Assembly: GCF_003391395.1 (NCBI RefSeq)
Contig: NZ_CP024190.1
Span: 1,364,001-1,428,000 of the forward strand
DNA: 64,000 nt
Origin: Mycobacterium marinum
GTDB taxonomy: Bacteria > Actinomycetota > Actinomycetes > Mycobacteriales > Mycobacteriaceae
Direction of reading: 5' to 3'
A program made the position numbers and the translations under genes. Below, one piece after another: positions 53,312 through 62,326 of the stretch (its first letter is position 1; every line of letters begins with the position of its first letter). The notes under the pieces were generated by a model, which had not been told where the DNA came from, made no database searches, and saw only the letters and a list, made by a program, of their open reading frames with translations.

Positions 53312-54856
53312 ATGAAGCCGCGATCGGTGGCGGCGGTGCTCGGCGGCGGTATGGCTGGGGTAGCGGGCTGGGATCTCTGGCAGCGCCGGCACGCCATCCT
53401 GCGCAACTTCCCGATCATCGGCCATCTGCGCTTTCTGCTCGAAGCCGTCGGACCGGAGTTGCGCCAGTACATCGTCACCGACAACAACGAAGAGCGGCCC
53501 TTCAGCCGTGACCAACGGCGCTGGGTGTACACGTCGTCGAAATTGACCAACCGATACTTCGGATTCGGCACCGACAACGACCTGGAGCGGGCCCACAACT
53601 ACCCCATCATCAAGCACGCGGCATTTCCGGTATCGGCCCCGGACGGCGAGCCCGCTCATCCCGATCCCGCCGTCGCGCTGCCGGCGGCAAAGGTGCTTGG
53701 TGGCGCCCGCGGGCGTGCCAAAGCCTTCCGGCCCTCGTCTTTGGTCAACATTTCCGGGATGAGCTACGGCGCGCTCGGTGGCGCGGCCATCAGCGCGCTG
53801 AATCAGGGCGCGGCGATCGCGGGCGCCCTGCACACCACCGGTGAGGGCGCGGTGTCGCCCTATCACCTCAACGGTGGCGACCTGGTATGGCAGATCGGCA
53901 CCGGATACTTCGGCTGCCGCAACGACGACGGGACGTTCAGCCTGTCGCGGCTGATCGATCGGGTGGCCGCCACGCCCTCGATACGCGCGATCGAAATCAA
54001 GCTGAGCCAAGGCGCCAAACCGGGCCTGGGCGGCATGCTGCCGGGCGCCAAAGTCACCGCGGATATCGCTGCCATCAGGGGGATTCCGGTCGGAGTGGAC
54101 TGCAAGAGCCCCGCCGGACACTCCGCGTTCGCTGACGTCGACGGGATGCTCGAGCTGGTGGAGACCATCGCCGATGCGACGGGTCTGCCCGTCGGCATCA
54201 AGTCCGCCGTCGGCGAAGGGTTGTTTTGGCCCCAGCTTGCGGGACGGATGGCACGCACCGGTCGCGGTGTCGACTTCGTGACCGTCGACGGCGGAGAGGG
54301 CGGCACCGGTGCGGCCCCGCTGGTCTTCAGCGACCATGTCGCCCTGCCCTTCAAATGGGCCTTCCCCAGGGTGTTTCGCGCCTTCGCCGAAGAGGACCTG
54401 CACCACGACGTGGTGTTCATCGGCTCCGCCAAGCTCGGTATCCCCGAGAACGCGCTGCTGGCCCTGGCGATGGGCGCCGACATGATCAACGTCGGCCGGA
54501 CCGCCATGTTCGCCATCGGTTGCATCCAGGCTCAGCGCTGCCACACCGGCCGATGCCCGTCCGGCGTGGCCACCCAGTCGGCGTGGTTGCAGCACGGTCT
54601 GGACCCGGCCCTCAAAGCGGTGCGCTGTGCCAACTATCTGGCCACGCTGCGCTTCGAGTTGCTGTCTTTGGCCCGGGCCTGCGGCTACGTGCACCCCGCC
54701 CTCGTCCCGTTGCAGGCGATCGAGCTTCTCGACGTGGACCTGCAGACCGTGCAGGTCGACGACTTGTTCGGCTACCAGCCGGGTTGGGGCATACCCAGCC
54801 CCGCTGACGTGGCGGCGATCACGGCTCTGATGACCAAGGCGAGCCCACCCCGATAG
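53312..54856 (+). CDS. FMN-binding glutamate synthase family protein
   Basis: The 514-aa protein matches the stand-alone FMN/Fe-S central domain of glutamate synthase. It has ISGMSYGALGGAAISALNQGA, IEIKLSQGAKPGLGG, VDGGEGGTGAAP for FMN phosphate binding, IGSAKLGIPENALLALAMGAD, and the 3Fe-4S-type cysteine set in GCIQAQRCHTGRCPSGVAT. There is no amidotransferase domain, and a short hydrophobic N-terminus (VAAVLGGGMAGVAGW) precedes the domain. The substrate of such stand-alone proteins is not established. The ATG at 53312 (MKPRSVAAV) gives the usual length. The gene ends 7 bp from the convergent DUF5994 gene. It is not present at this position in H37Rv as I recall it. Confidence 0.9.
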   Translation: MKPRSVAAVLGGGMAGVAGWDLWQRRHAILRNFPIIGHLRFLLEAVGPELRQYIVTDNNEERPFSRDQRRWVYTSSKLTNRYFGFGTDNDLERAHNYPIIKHAAFPVSAPDGEPAHPDPAVALPAAKVLGGARGRAKAFRPSSLVNISGMSYGALGGAAISALNQGAAIAGALHTTGEGAVSPYHLNGGDLVWQIGTGYFGCRNDDGTFSLSRLIDRVAATPSIRAIEIKLSQGAKPGLGGMLPGAKVTADIAAIRGIPVGVDCKSPAGHSAFADVDGMLELVETIADATGLPVGIKSAVGEGLFWPQLAGRMARTGRGVDFVTVDGGEGGTGAAPLVFSDHVALPFKWAFPRVFRAFAEEDLHHDVVFIGSAKLGIPENALLALAMGADMINVGRTAMFAIGCIQAQRCHTGRCPSGVATQSAWLQHGLDPALKAVRCANYLATLRFELLSLARACGYVHPALVPLQAIELLDVDLQTVQVDDLFGYQPGWGIPSPADVAAITALMTKASPPR

Positions 54857-54863
54857 GGACGGT

Positions 54864-55502
54864 TCAGCGGCTGTTCGCCGGCTCGGGTGAGCGTTCGAGC
54901 AGCGGCGAGTGCGTCGCACCACGGGATTCGATCATGCGATTGCGCACGATGTGCTCGACCAGGATCGGAACGAACGTTTGCACCGGCGCATCGACGAACT
55001 GTGCTGCGGCCTCTTCACACCACCGCTTGATCTGGGCGGTCCGCTGATCGTCATCGAGCCCCTCGTGGCGGGCCAGCTTGTCGGCGACGTCGGCGACGTT
55101 GCGCTCCACCAGGGAGCGGCCCGCGGGCGGGCTGCCGGCATCGGTATCGACCCGCACCTCATCGAGGGTCCGCTGCGCACTCTGGTCGCTGGCATCCGGT
55201 GAGATCACCCGCAGCGTCAGATGGTGACCGTCTTGGCCGATCAGGATGAGACTGGCCGGGTCGTCGCTGCTGAAGCCCAGCAATTCGACAGTGTGACCGG
55301 CGATCTCGGCCACCGTCGGGGTCTGTTCCCACCCGTTGCGGTGGTAGCCGACCATCACGATCGGTCCCAGGCGTTCGGTAATCGAGGCAACCAGGCCCGG
55401 CAGCTCGTCCACCAACTGCCTCGACCGCGGCCACCACGCGCCATCGACATGTTCCAAAGCAGGCCGAAATGATCTCAGCTGCAAGCGAGTTTCGCGCTCC
55501 AT
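54864..55502 (-). CDS. DUF5994 protein with three-helix-bundle C-terminus
   Basis: The 212-aa protein has two parts. Residues 1 to about 115 (LQLRSFRPALEHVDGAWWPRS, PIVMVGYHRNGWEQTP, LLGFSSDDPASLILIG) match DUF5994, a small actinobacterial domain of unknown role. Residues about 135-205 (RNVADVADKLARHEGL, IKRWCEEAAAQFVDAPVQTFVPILVEHIVRNRM) resemble the three-helix-bundle dimerisation domain found in mycobacterial stress-type proteins. ATG at 55502 (MERETRLQL) is chosen; the frame extends 20 residues further upstream. It is 132 bp downstream of the large P-type ATPase gene on the same strand, so the two may be co-transcribed. Confidence 0.78.
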   Translation of the reverse strand: MERETRLQLRSFRPALEHVDGAWWPRSRQLVDELPGLVASITERLGPIVMVGYHRNGWEQTPTVAEIAGHTVELLGFSSDDPASLILIGQDGHHLTLRVISPDASDQSAQRTLDEVRVDTDAGSPPAGRSLVERNVADVADKLARHEGLDDDQRTAQIKRWCEEAAAQFVDAPVQTFVPILVEHIVRNRMIESRGATHSPLLERSPEPANSR

Positions 55503-55634
55503 CCCAACCACCCGTCGGTTGACTGTGCGGGTTGTCAGCCAACCCGTCGGACCCCGAATCAAAAACTACGGGCGTAGGGAACGCGCCGCGACTCGAAAGC
55601 TCGACGTCGTGGTAGCGGCTGAACGAACATTTGG

Positions 55635-58600
55635 TTACGTGGGCGCCCCGGCTTCGCGTTCCTGCACCGTCGCCTGCCCATCGGCGGTGACGCTGATCAG
55701 GCGCTGAGCTTGTTGCGACAGCCGCATGAGCAGTTCGGGTGCGATGACCGACGCCGAACCCGCCACCGCGGCGGCCAGCAGCGCCTGACCCCAGGCCAAC
55801 GGGCCCACCGGGGTGCAACCGAACAGGTGACTGAGGCCCGGGGTGGTCACCACCACCGCGAGCACCCCGAAGGACCCGACCGTGGTCAGCACCACCAGCG
55901 GGCCGTGCGAGTCGGCCACGGTCTGCGTGAGTTGCGTGCCGACCAAACCGATCAGCGCGACCGTCGCCGCCCGGCGCCGGGTGCCGGTCGCGCTGGCCAT
56001 CAGCCACGCCAGCATGGCGCCGGTCGTGGTGGAGGCGCCGCGTATCCCGATCGCTCGCCACATGGCCGCCTCGTCGCGCTCCACTTCGACGTTGCTCGTT
56101 TGGGGACTGACGGCCAACGCCGCCGCCGGCAGCGCATCGGTAAGCATGTTGACCAGCAGCATCTGCCGCGCATTGAACACCGAGCGGCCGGTCAGCAGCG
56201 TGGTGATCAGCGCGAACGACACCTCGCCAAGGTTGCCGCCCAACAGCACCGAGACCGCCGAATGCACGCGCCGCCACAGCTGTTGGCCTTCGTCGAGAGC
56301 CTCCAGCAGCGCGTCGATCCGTCCGTCCAACAGCACCACATCGGCCGCCGTCCGGGCCGCATCGCTGCCGCGGGCGGCCATCCCGATACCCACGCTGGCC
56401 GCCCGGATCGCGGCGGCGTCGTTGACCCCGTCGCCGACCATCGCGGTGACCAGCCCGGCGCGCTCGAGAGCCTGCACCACCTCCACCTTGTGTTCGGGCG
56501 ACATCCGGGCAAAGACCAGCCGTGATGCGACCACCGTGGCCCGCTGGTCGGCCGACAGCGCTTCCCATTCGGCGCCGGTGATCACCTCGGAGTCGGTGAC
56601 GTCCAGTCCGAGCTCCTGGGCGGTTGCGGTGGCGGTGGCGGGGTGGTCGCCGGTGATCAGGCGGACCCCGATATCGCGGTCGGCGAGCCCATTGAGCACG
56701 GACTGGGCCGTCGGCCGGGGAGTGTCGGCCAGGCCCAGCAGGCCGACCGGCGTGAGTTCGGACTGGCACAGGGATTCCAGCAGATCGGGATCGGCGGCGG
56801 CCGCGGTGGCTTGCTCGGGGCGCAGCTGACGCTCGGCCACCGCCAGCACCCGCAGGCCACCGGTGGCCATCTCGTCGATCTGCTTGGTGAAGGGGTCCGC
56901 GGCGGCCTCGGGGGCCCGCTGTAGCGCCGCCGAGAGCACCTCCGGCGAGCCCTTGATGGTCAGTCGGGTCCCGGCCAGGGCGGCGGCAAACGGGCGGCCC
57001 GACTGGAACGGCAGGAACGCGTCACGGGAGAGCCGCGGTTGCGGCTGGGAGCCGTCGCCGCGAACCTCGGGGTCGTCGGCGGCCTGGAATATCGCGTCGT
57101 CGGTGGCATGCTCAACCCGGTGGGTGTGCCTGGAGTAGGTGGTGCTCAGCGCGGCATCCAGCACCTGCCCCGGGGTGAAACCCGGCGCCGGGCGCACCGT
57201 TTTGACCTTCAGCCGGTTCTCGCTCAGCGTTCCGGTCTTGTCGAAGCACACCACGTTCAACCGGGCGAGCGCTTCGATCGAGTGGGCATTGCGGATCAGC
57301 ACGGATTCGCCGGTGAGCCGGCGCGCCGCAGCGAGCTGGGCCAGCGTCACCACCAGCGTCAAGCCTTCCGGCACTGCCGCGACGACCAGGGTGACCGCAC
57401 TGGCCACCGCCTCTCGCAGCGGAGTGCCGCGCGACATGCTGAGCAGCCCGACCAGGCCCCCGCTGGCGACGCTGAACGGCAACGCGCGCCGAGTGATTCG
57501 GCTCAACTGCCGCTGCAGGCCGATCTCCCGGGACTTGCGCGGGGCCATCGCCAGCGCCCGGCGCATCTCCGAACGCGAACCGACTGCGGTGACCACGGCC
57601 ACCGCCGTGCCCGCCACCATCGTGGTGCCGGCATAGAGCATGCAGGCCCGCTCGGCCAGCGGGGCGCCCGGCGTGGGCTCGGTCTGCTTGGAGACCGGCA
57701 GCGACTCGCCGGTCAACGTCGACTCATCGACCTCGACACTGGATGCGTGCAACAGCCGGGCGTCGGCGGGCACCACCTCGTCGGCGTGGACTTCGATGAT
57801 GTCGCCCGGACGCAGCCGCTTGGCCGGAACCTTCTCGCGACGCTGCTCGTCGAGCGGGCCAAGCCGTCGCCGCGCGGGTGGATCCTGCACTGCCAGTAGG
57901 CGATTCAGGATGCGCTCGGCGTGCAGTTGCTGCTCGGCCGACAGCGCGGCATTGAGCAACAGCACACTGCTGACCAGGAAGGCATCCAGCGGAGAACCCA
58001 GCAATGCGCTGGCGGCGGCGCCGGTGGCCAGCATCGGGGTGATCGGATCGGACAGATCGTCGCGCATCTCGGCGGTGAAATCACGAACCAGGCGCAACGA
58101 TGCTGCGGTGCCGCGATGCACCATGCGAATCGGCGGCAACTTCTCCCATCGGTTCTCCGGGTCACGACGGTCTTCTTCGGCGGGACGCGGCAGCAGCCGC
58201 CGCACCTCCGCGATGGGCAGGCTGTGCCAGTCGTGGCCGGCTTCGGGCTCCGGCACCGTATCGTGAAAAACCTTGGTGCCCGAGCGGAATCCCAGATACA
58301 GGCTGACCGCCATGCCGACATTGACCGACGCCGAACCGCGCCCCGGCACACTGGGAATCAGCATCAGCGCGCCGATCGCCGAAGCCGACGCCGACAGGCG
58401 GATGGCGCTGTCGGTGGCGGTGCGCGCCGCCGGCAGCGCGTGCAGCACCCGCCAGGCGCCGGTCAGATCCGAAACCAGGACATCGGCGCCCCACGGTGGC
58501 GGATGGCGCGCCCGGAGCACCCCGATGGTGACGTCGGACCGGTGCTCGGCCTGCAGCGCCGAGGTGGTCAACAGCGCCACCGTGGCCCCACCGGCCTTCA

Positions 58601-60110
58601 GCTCGGCAAGCGCGGCCGCCATCGCATCGTCGATCGACTCGGCCGAGGGATAAAGGTGGTCGAATCCTTGTGTCAGAGAACGTAATCCGTCATCCTCCAG
58701 GGAAAAGACCCGAGGGCGCGCGCGGCGTGCTTCGGTGATCACCGCGGCCGCGTATGGGTCGCGAACGGGGCTGATCAGGGCCCGGCCGGTCCGCCCGGCT
58801 CCCGGGATGTCAGCCAGGTGGTGCCATCCGGGGGCCAGCCGTTGGTCGTCGAGGGCGGCCGCGACCGCCTCCCAGGCCTTGCCGCGCGCCGAATTCTGTA
58901 CTCCTAAGACGCGGCTGACCGTCAATTCGTCGGTGTAGAGGGCGCGCGGATCGATCATGATCGCGTCGACCCGGTCGAGTGCCCGCAGGGCGCGGGGGCG
59001 CAGCACCAGCGCGTCGTGCTGGGAGGTCAGGCCGTTGCTCAATGCGCAGCCGAACGCTTCGCGCACGGTGCGCAACGGCTTTGGGACCGCGGCCAGGGCG
59101 GCGGCGCCGGCCGAGTCCGGGTTACGTGACAACAGCCCGACCACGGCGGCGGCGCCGAGACCGGTCAAACCGATCCGGTTGGCGTAGCGTTCCGCGGGTC
59201 CATCGGGCGAACTCGAGATGCGCTTTGGTGTTGCCGCGGTAGCGTCCGGGGTGGCGTAGCTGCCCAGGCGCGGCTCGTGCCGAAACCAGGTGGACCGGCC
59301 GTTCCACGCCTCGGCGGCGAGCATCGCCCGGGTGGCGGCTTCGGCGGCGGCGGCCGTCGGCGACAGCGTCAATGCGGCCGTGGTGGCATTGACGACGCCG
59401 AACAAGACGTCGGTGCCCTCCGGCCCGAGCCGCTTTTCCAGTTCACGCCGTAGCCGGGGCAGGTGGTCGATCAGCGTCGGGGGTACCGCGACCAAGTCGG
59501 GCAGTCGGGGCAGCCGCAGCAGGCTGCCGGTCAGCGAAAGGCCAAGGCCCATGGTGGCGGCCCCGGCCGCGATCATGCGGCCCATCAGCACCACGTCGTC
59601 GCCCGGCAGGCCGGTCGGCTGCTGCCCGGTTGTCCGCGTCCGATGGCGCCCCTCGGCAGCGGCGACGATCCGGCACAGTTGCGCCGTCGAGGGCCCCTCG
59701 GCATCGGCATCCAACGTGATCACCAGCCGTGCCAGGGTGCGATTGAGGAATGCGGTGTGCACGCCCGGTGTCTGGCGCACGGCCGCCAGTACGTCGCCGG
59801 CGATGGCCGCGGCGTCGTCGCCGCTCAAGCCGCGCACCTCGATCCAGCGCCGCCGACCATTGGTGCTGCAGCGCCGTGCCGGTGGGCCGCCCATCGCCTC
59901 GACCGCCACACCCGCCGCCGCCCGGGCCAAGGCCGGCACATCGGGGGTGGCGCGGGCCAAGGACTTTCCGATGCTGGCCGCAACGTTGCCGCCCAGCAGG
60001 GCCGTGCCGCCGGCGGTGGCCGCCAGCAGGGCTCCCGCCCGTAGCGGCGCCGTCACCAGGCCGAAACCGGGCAGATACCGCGTGATCGAGTTGTTCACGT
60101 TACCTAGCAC
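55635..60110 (-). CDS. ctpI: CtpI-like large P-type cation ATPase
   Basis: The 1491-aa protein is a P-type ATPase with an unusually long N-terminal part. The hallmark motifs are TLTGES (about residue 800), the phosphorylated aspartate D957 in CFDKTGTLSENRL, and MVGDGVNDAAAIRAA (about 1220). The helix-4 segment VVAAVPEGLTLVVTLAQLAAAR has the PEGL signature of P2-like pumps, with no CPx metal-site cysteine. The first 600 residues include an HMA-like segment (WIEVRGLSGDDAAAIAGDVLAAVRQTPGVHTAF, shown in pieces) and a degenerate haloacid-dehalogenase-like region. CtpI of H37Rv (Rv0107c) has the same design, at a different locus. The ion is unknown. The start is GTG at 60110, with another GTG at 60098. 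Confidence 0.9.
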   Translation of the reverse strand: MLGNVNNSITRYLPGFGLVTAPLRAGALLAATAGGTALLGGNVAASIGKSLARATPDVPALARAAAGVAVEAMGGPPARRCSTNGRRRWIEVRGLSGDDAAAIAGDVLAAVRQTPGVHTAFLNRTLARLVITLDADAEGPSTAQLCRIVAAAEGRHRTRTTGQQPTGLPGDDVVLMGRMIAAGAATMGLGLSLTGSLLRLPRLPDLVAVPPTLIDHLPRLRRELEKRLGPEGTDVLFGVVNATTAALTLSPTAAAAEAATRAMLAAEAWNGRSTWFRHEPRLGSYATPDATAATPKRISSSPDGPAERYANRIGLTGLGAAAVVGLLSRNPDSAGAAALAAVPKPLRTVREAFGCALSNGLTSQHDALVLRPRALRALDRVDAIMIDPRALYTDELTVSRVLGVQNSARGKAWEAVAAALDDQRLAPGWHHLADIPGAGRTGRALISPVRDPYAAAVITEARRARPRVFSLEDDGLRSLTQGFDHLYPSAESIDDAMAAALAELKAGGATVALLTTSALQAEHRSDVTIGVLRARHPPPWGADVLVSDLTGAWRVLHALPAARTATDSAIRLSASASAIGALMLIPSVPGRGSASVNVGMAVSLYLGFRSGTKVFHDTVPEPEAGHDWHSLPIAEVRRLLPRPAEEDRRDPENRWEKLPPIRMVHRGTAASLRLVRDFTAEMRDDLSDPITPMLATGAAASALLGSPLDAFLVSSVLLLNAALSAEQQLHAERILNRLLAVQDPPARRRLGPLDEQRREKVPAKRLRPGDIIEVHADEVVPADARLLHASSVEVDESTLTGESLPVSKQTEPTPGAPLAERACMLYAGTTMVAGTAVAVVTAVGSRSEMRRALAMAPRKSREIGLQRQLSRITRRALPFSVASGGLVGLLSMSRGTPLREAVASAVTLVVAAVPEGLTLVVTLAQLAAARRLTGESVLIRNAHSIEALARLNVVCFDKTGTLSENRLKVKTVRPAPGFTPGQVLDAALSTTYSRHTHRVEHATDDAIFQAADDPEVRGDGSQPQPRLSRDAFLPFQSGRPFAAALAGTRLTIKGSPEVLSAALQRAPEAAADPFTKQIDEMATGGLRVLAVAERQLRPEQATAAAADPDLLESLCQSELTPVGLLGLADTPRPTAQSVLNGLADRDIGVRLITGDHPATATATAQELGLDVTDSEVITGAEWEALSADQRATVVASRLVFARMSPEHKVEVVQALERAGLVTAMVGDGVNDAAAIRAASVGIGMAARGSDAARTAADVVLLDGRIDALLEALDEGQQLWRRVHSAVSVLLGGNLGEVSFALITTLLTGRSVFNARQMLLVNMLTDALPAAALAVSPQTSNVEVERDEAAMWRAIGIRGASTTTGAMLAWLMASATGTRRRAATVALIGLVGTQLTQTVADSHGPLVVLTTVGSFGVLAVVVTTPGLSHLFGCTPVGPLAWGQALLAAAVAGSASVIAPELLMRLSQQAQRLISVTADGQATVQEREAGAPT

Positions 60111-60417
60111 CGATTCCCGATTGGTCTGTCAAGAACTTCCGAGCGGTCTAGCAGCCTCCCCGGTCGCACCACACTCGAATGCGTTAGCGCCGCTGCTCTC
60201 ACTGGGAACACTAGTCGGGCGCGGCGACATGCGCAGGAGCCATTCAGGCCCGGATCCGCGGGTCTTTCGTCACTAGCGCAAGTCGCGCGACGGTGACCGC
60301 GTGGGTTGAAAAATTTGGCTCGCAATCTCATGTCTGCGGGCGCCGCCTGGTCCATGATGGCCCTGTCGACTCCGCGGTGGCACTACCCGGAAATTCACGC
60401 CTAGAGAGGTTCTACCC
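60111..60417. other. 307-bp divergent intergenic region, ctpI-like / phoY1
   Basis: No ORF is supported. The region presumably carries both promoters. The phoY1 side has AGAGG 8 nt before its ATG and an AT-rich stretch (GAAAAATTTGG, about 60308-60318). I could not match any known riboswitch class by eye. Confidence 0.5.
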
Positions 60418-61083
60418 ATGCGGACCGCCTACCACGAGCAGCTCGCCGATCTGGCCGCGCGACTAGGAGAGATGTGTGGCATGGCCGGGTTGGCGATGAA
60501 GCGCGCGACCCAAGCCCTGTTGGAGGCCGATGCGGTGGCCGCCGACCAGGTGATCGCCGACCACGAGCAGATCGTGGCGATGCGCGCGAAAATCGAAAAA
60601 GACGCGTTGGCGTTGCTGGCGTTGCAGCAGCCGGTGGCCAGCGAGTTGCGGTCGGTCTTCAGCGCCGCGCAGATCATCGCCGATACCGAGCGGATGGGTG
60701 CGCTAGCGGTACACATCGCCAAGATCGCCCAGGTGGAGTATCCCAAGCAGGTGCTTCCCGAGGAAGTCCGCGGCTGCTTCGCCGAGATGGCCAAGGTGGC
60801 AATCGCGTTGGGGGACAGCGCAAAACAGGTGCTGCTGACCCGTGACCCGAAGAAGGCCGCGTTGCTGCACGACCAAGATGATGCGATGGACGATCTGCAT
60901 CGGCGCCTGCTCGGTGTGCTGATTGATCAGGAATGGAAATACGGGGTCGCCACGGGTGTGGAAACCGCACTGCTGGCCCGTTTCTACGAGCGCTTCGCCG
61001 ACCATGCGGTGGAGGTCGGGCGCCGCGTCATCTTCATGGTCACCGGGGTACTGCCTTCCGAGGACGAGATATCCACGTATTAG
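60418..61083 (+). CDS. phoY1: PhoU-family phosphate signalling protein PhoY1
   Basis: PhoY proteins link the Pst phosphate transporter to the SenX3-RegX3 two-component system and repress the phosphate-starvation response when phosphate is plentiful. The 221-aa protein consists of two PhoU three-helix repeats, each with the family's E/D-rich metal-binding helix (IADTERMGALAVHIAKIAQ in the first, YERFADHAVEVGRRVIFM in the second). ATG at 60418 with AGAGG upstream gives the same length as Rv3301c. No pst gene is in the window. Confidence 0.96.
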   Translation: MRTAYHEQLADLAARLGEMCGMAGLAMKRATQALLEADAVAADQVIADHEQIVAMRAKIEKDALALLALQQPVASELRSVFSAAQIIADTERMGALAVHIAKIAQVEYPKQVLPEEVRGCFAEMAKVAIALGDSAKQVLLTRDPKKAALLHDQDDAMDDLHRRLLGVLIDQEWKYGVATGVETALLARFYERFADHAVEVGRRVIFMVTGVLPSEDEISTY

Positions 61084-61124
61084 GTCGGCGCGCCGCATCT
61101 GCTCTGGGCTGACAAGATGACCTC

Positions 61125-62123
61125 GTGCAGGTAGCGCCGAGTGTCCGGGGCCGCGTGTGGCGGTCTGGGCAGCTCCAGGATGAGTTCGATTTCGACAAGA
61201 TCGCTGAGTACCTCAGCGAGGAGAACACCCTGGTCTGGGCCGATTTGTGCAATCCGGACCATGACACGTTGAGCGACCTGGCCGAAAAACTCCGCCTGAA
61301 CCACTGGGCCGTTGAAGACGCGGTGGCGGCGGCGGAGCGGGTCAAGTCGACCGCCTATGTGACCCACACCTTCTTCACCGTCTATGACGCCGGTGTGGTC
61401 GGCCGCCTGGGCGAAGACACTGCGCCGATGTTGTCGATGCGCCGGATTTCGGCGTTCGTGCTCGGTCAGGGGTTGATCACCGTGCGGCTGACGCCGGATT
61501 TCGACATCACCGAAGTCACCCGGCGCTGGGATGAGATCGGCGGGCAACAGTACGGCGTGGGTGCATTGGTGCACGGCTTGCTTGACGTGGTGGTCGACAG
61601 TCACTTCGCGGCGGTGGAAGCCCTCGATGACTGCATCGAGGCGATCGAAGATGAATTGTTCGAAAACAACTCGCCAAGGGGGAGCTTTCAGCGCCGAACC
61701 TTTCAGATCCGCAGAGACCTGGTCAACCTGCGGCGCATCGCGCTACCGATGCGCGAAGTGGTCAACTCCCTGCAGCATCACCGCCTGCACGTTGAGGCCG
61801 CCCGGGAACTCGACCCGCTCTACGCCGATCTGTATGACCACGTGCTTCGGGTTTCGGAGTGGACAGAGTCGTTACGCGACATGATCTCAACCATTTTCGA
61901 AACCAACCTCTCGCTGCAAGACGCCCGGCTCAACGCCGTCATGAAGAAGCTGACCGGGTGGGCGGCCATCATCGCGGTGCCAACCGCGATCACGGGCTTC
62001 TACGGCCAGAACGTTCCCTACCCGGGCTTCGGGACGCTAGCGGGTTTCCTCGCCAGTACCAGCGTGATCGTGGTCCTGATGGCGTTGCTCTACGTGATGT
62101 TCCGCCGTCGCGACTGGCTCTGA
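61125..62123 (+). CDS. corA: CorA-family divalent cation channel with GQN motif
   Basis: CorA channels form pentamers that admit Mg2+ or Co2+. The 332-aa protein has the long cytoplasmic N-terminal domain, the extended pore helix (LRDMISTIFETNLSLQDARLNAVMKKLT), helix 1 (GWAAIIAVPTAITGFYG) and helix 2 (LASTSVIVVLMALLYVMFRRR) ending in basic residues. The selectivity loop after helix 1 reads Y-G294-Q295-N296-V-P-Y, not the usual Y-GMN, so Met is replaced by Gln. The start is GTG at 61125. In H37Rv corA (Rv1239c) lies elsewhere; here the gene is inserted between phoY1 and the pseudouridine synthase gene and may be in the phoY1 transcript (41-bp gap). Confidence 0.9.
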   Translation: MQVAPSVRGRVWRSGQLQDEFDFDKIAEYLSEENTLVWADLCNPDHDTLSDLAEKLRLNHWAVEDAVAAAERVKSTAYVTHTFFTVYDAGVVGRLGEDTAPMLSMRRISAFVLGQGLITVRLTPDFDITEVTRRWDEIGGQQYGVGALVHGLLDVVVDSHFAAVEALDDCIEAIEDELFENNSPRGSFQRRTFQIRRDLVNLRRIALPMREVVNSLQHHRLHVEAARELDPLYADLYDHVLRVSEWTESLRDMISTIFETNLSLQDARLNAVMKKLTGWAAIIAVPTAITGFYGQNVPYPGFGTLAGFLASTSVIVVLMALLYVMFRRRDWL

Positions 62124-62326
62124 TCCCGAATCACATGCGGGACATGGTGTTTTGCGTTCAAGGGCGCGCCCAGCACCAGTCCGTTCGGCATTTGGGTGAA
62201 TGAACCCAAGGAGTCCGCAGCGCCGACCCGGACGCGACGGCGCAAACTTTGCCGTTAGGGCCCCTATGCTCGGCTGGGTCGGTAGTCTCCCACCGGCGAC
62301 GTCGCCACCCGGCTAGGAGGACCGCT

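Noticed and set aside
53267..54922. Minus-strand open frame of 551 aa opposite the glutamate-synthase-like gene
   Set aside because: No domain match and low-complexity composition, while the sense frame has complete FMN and Fe-S motifs.
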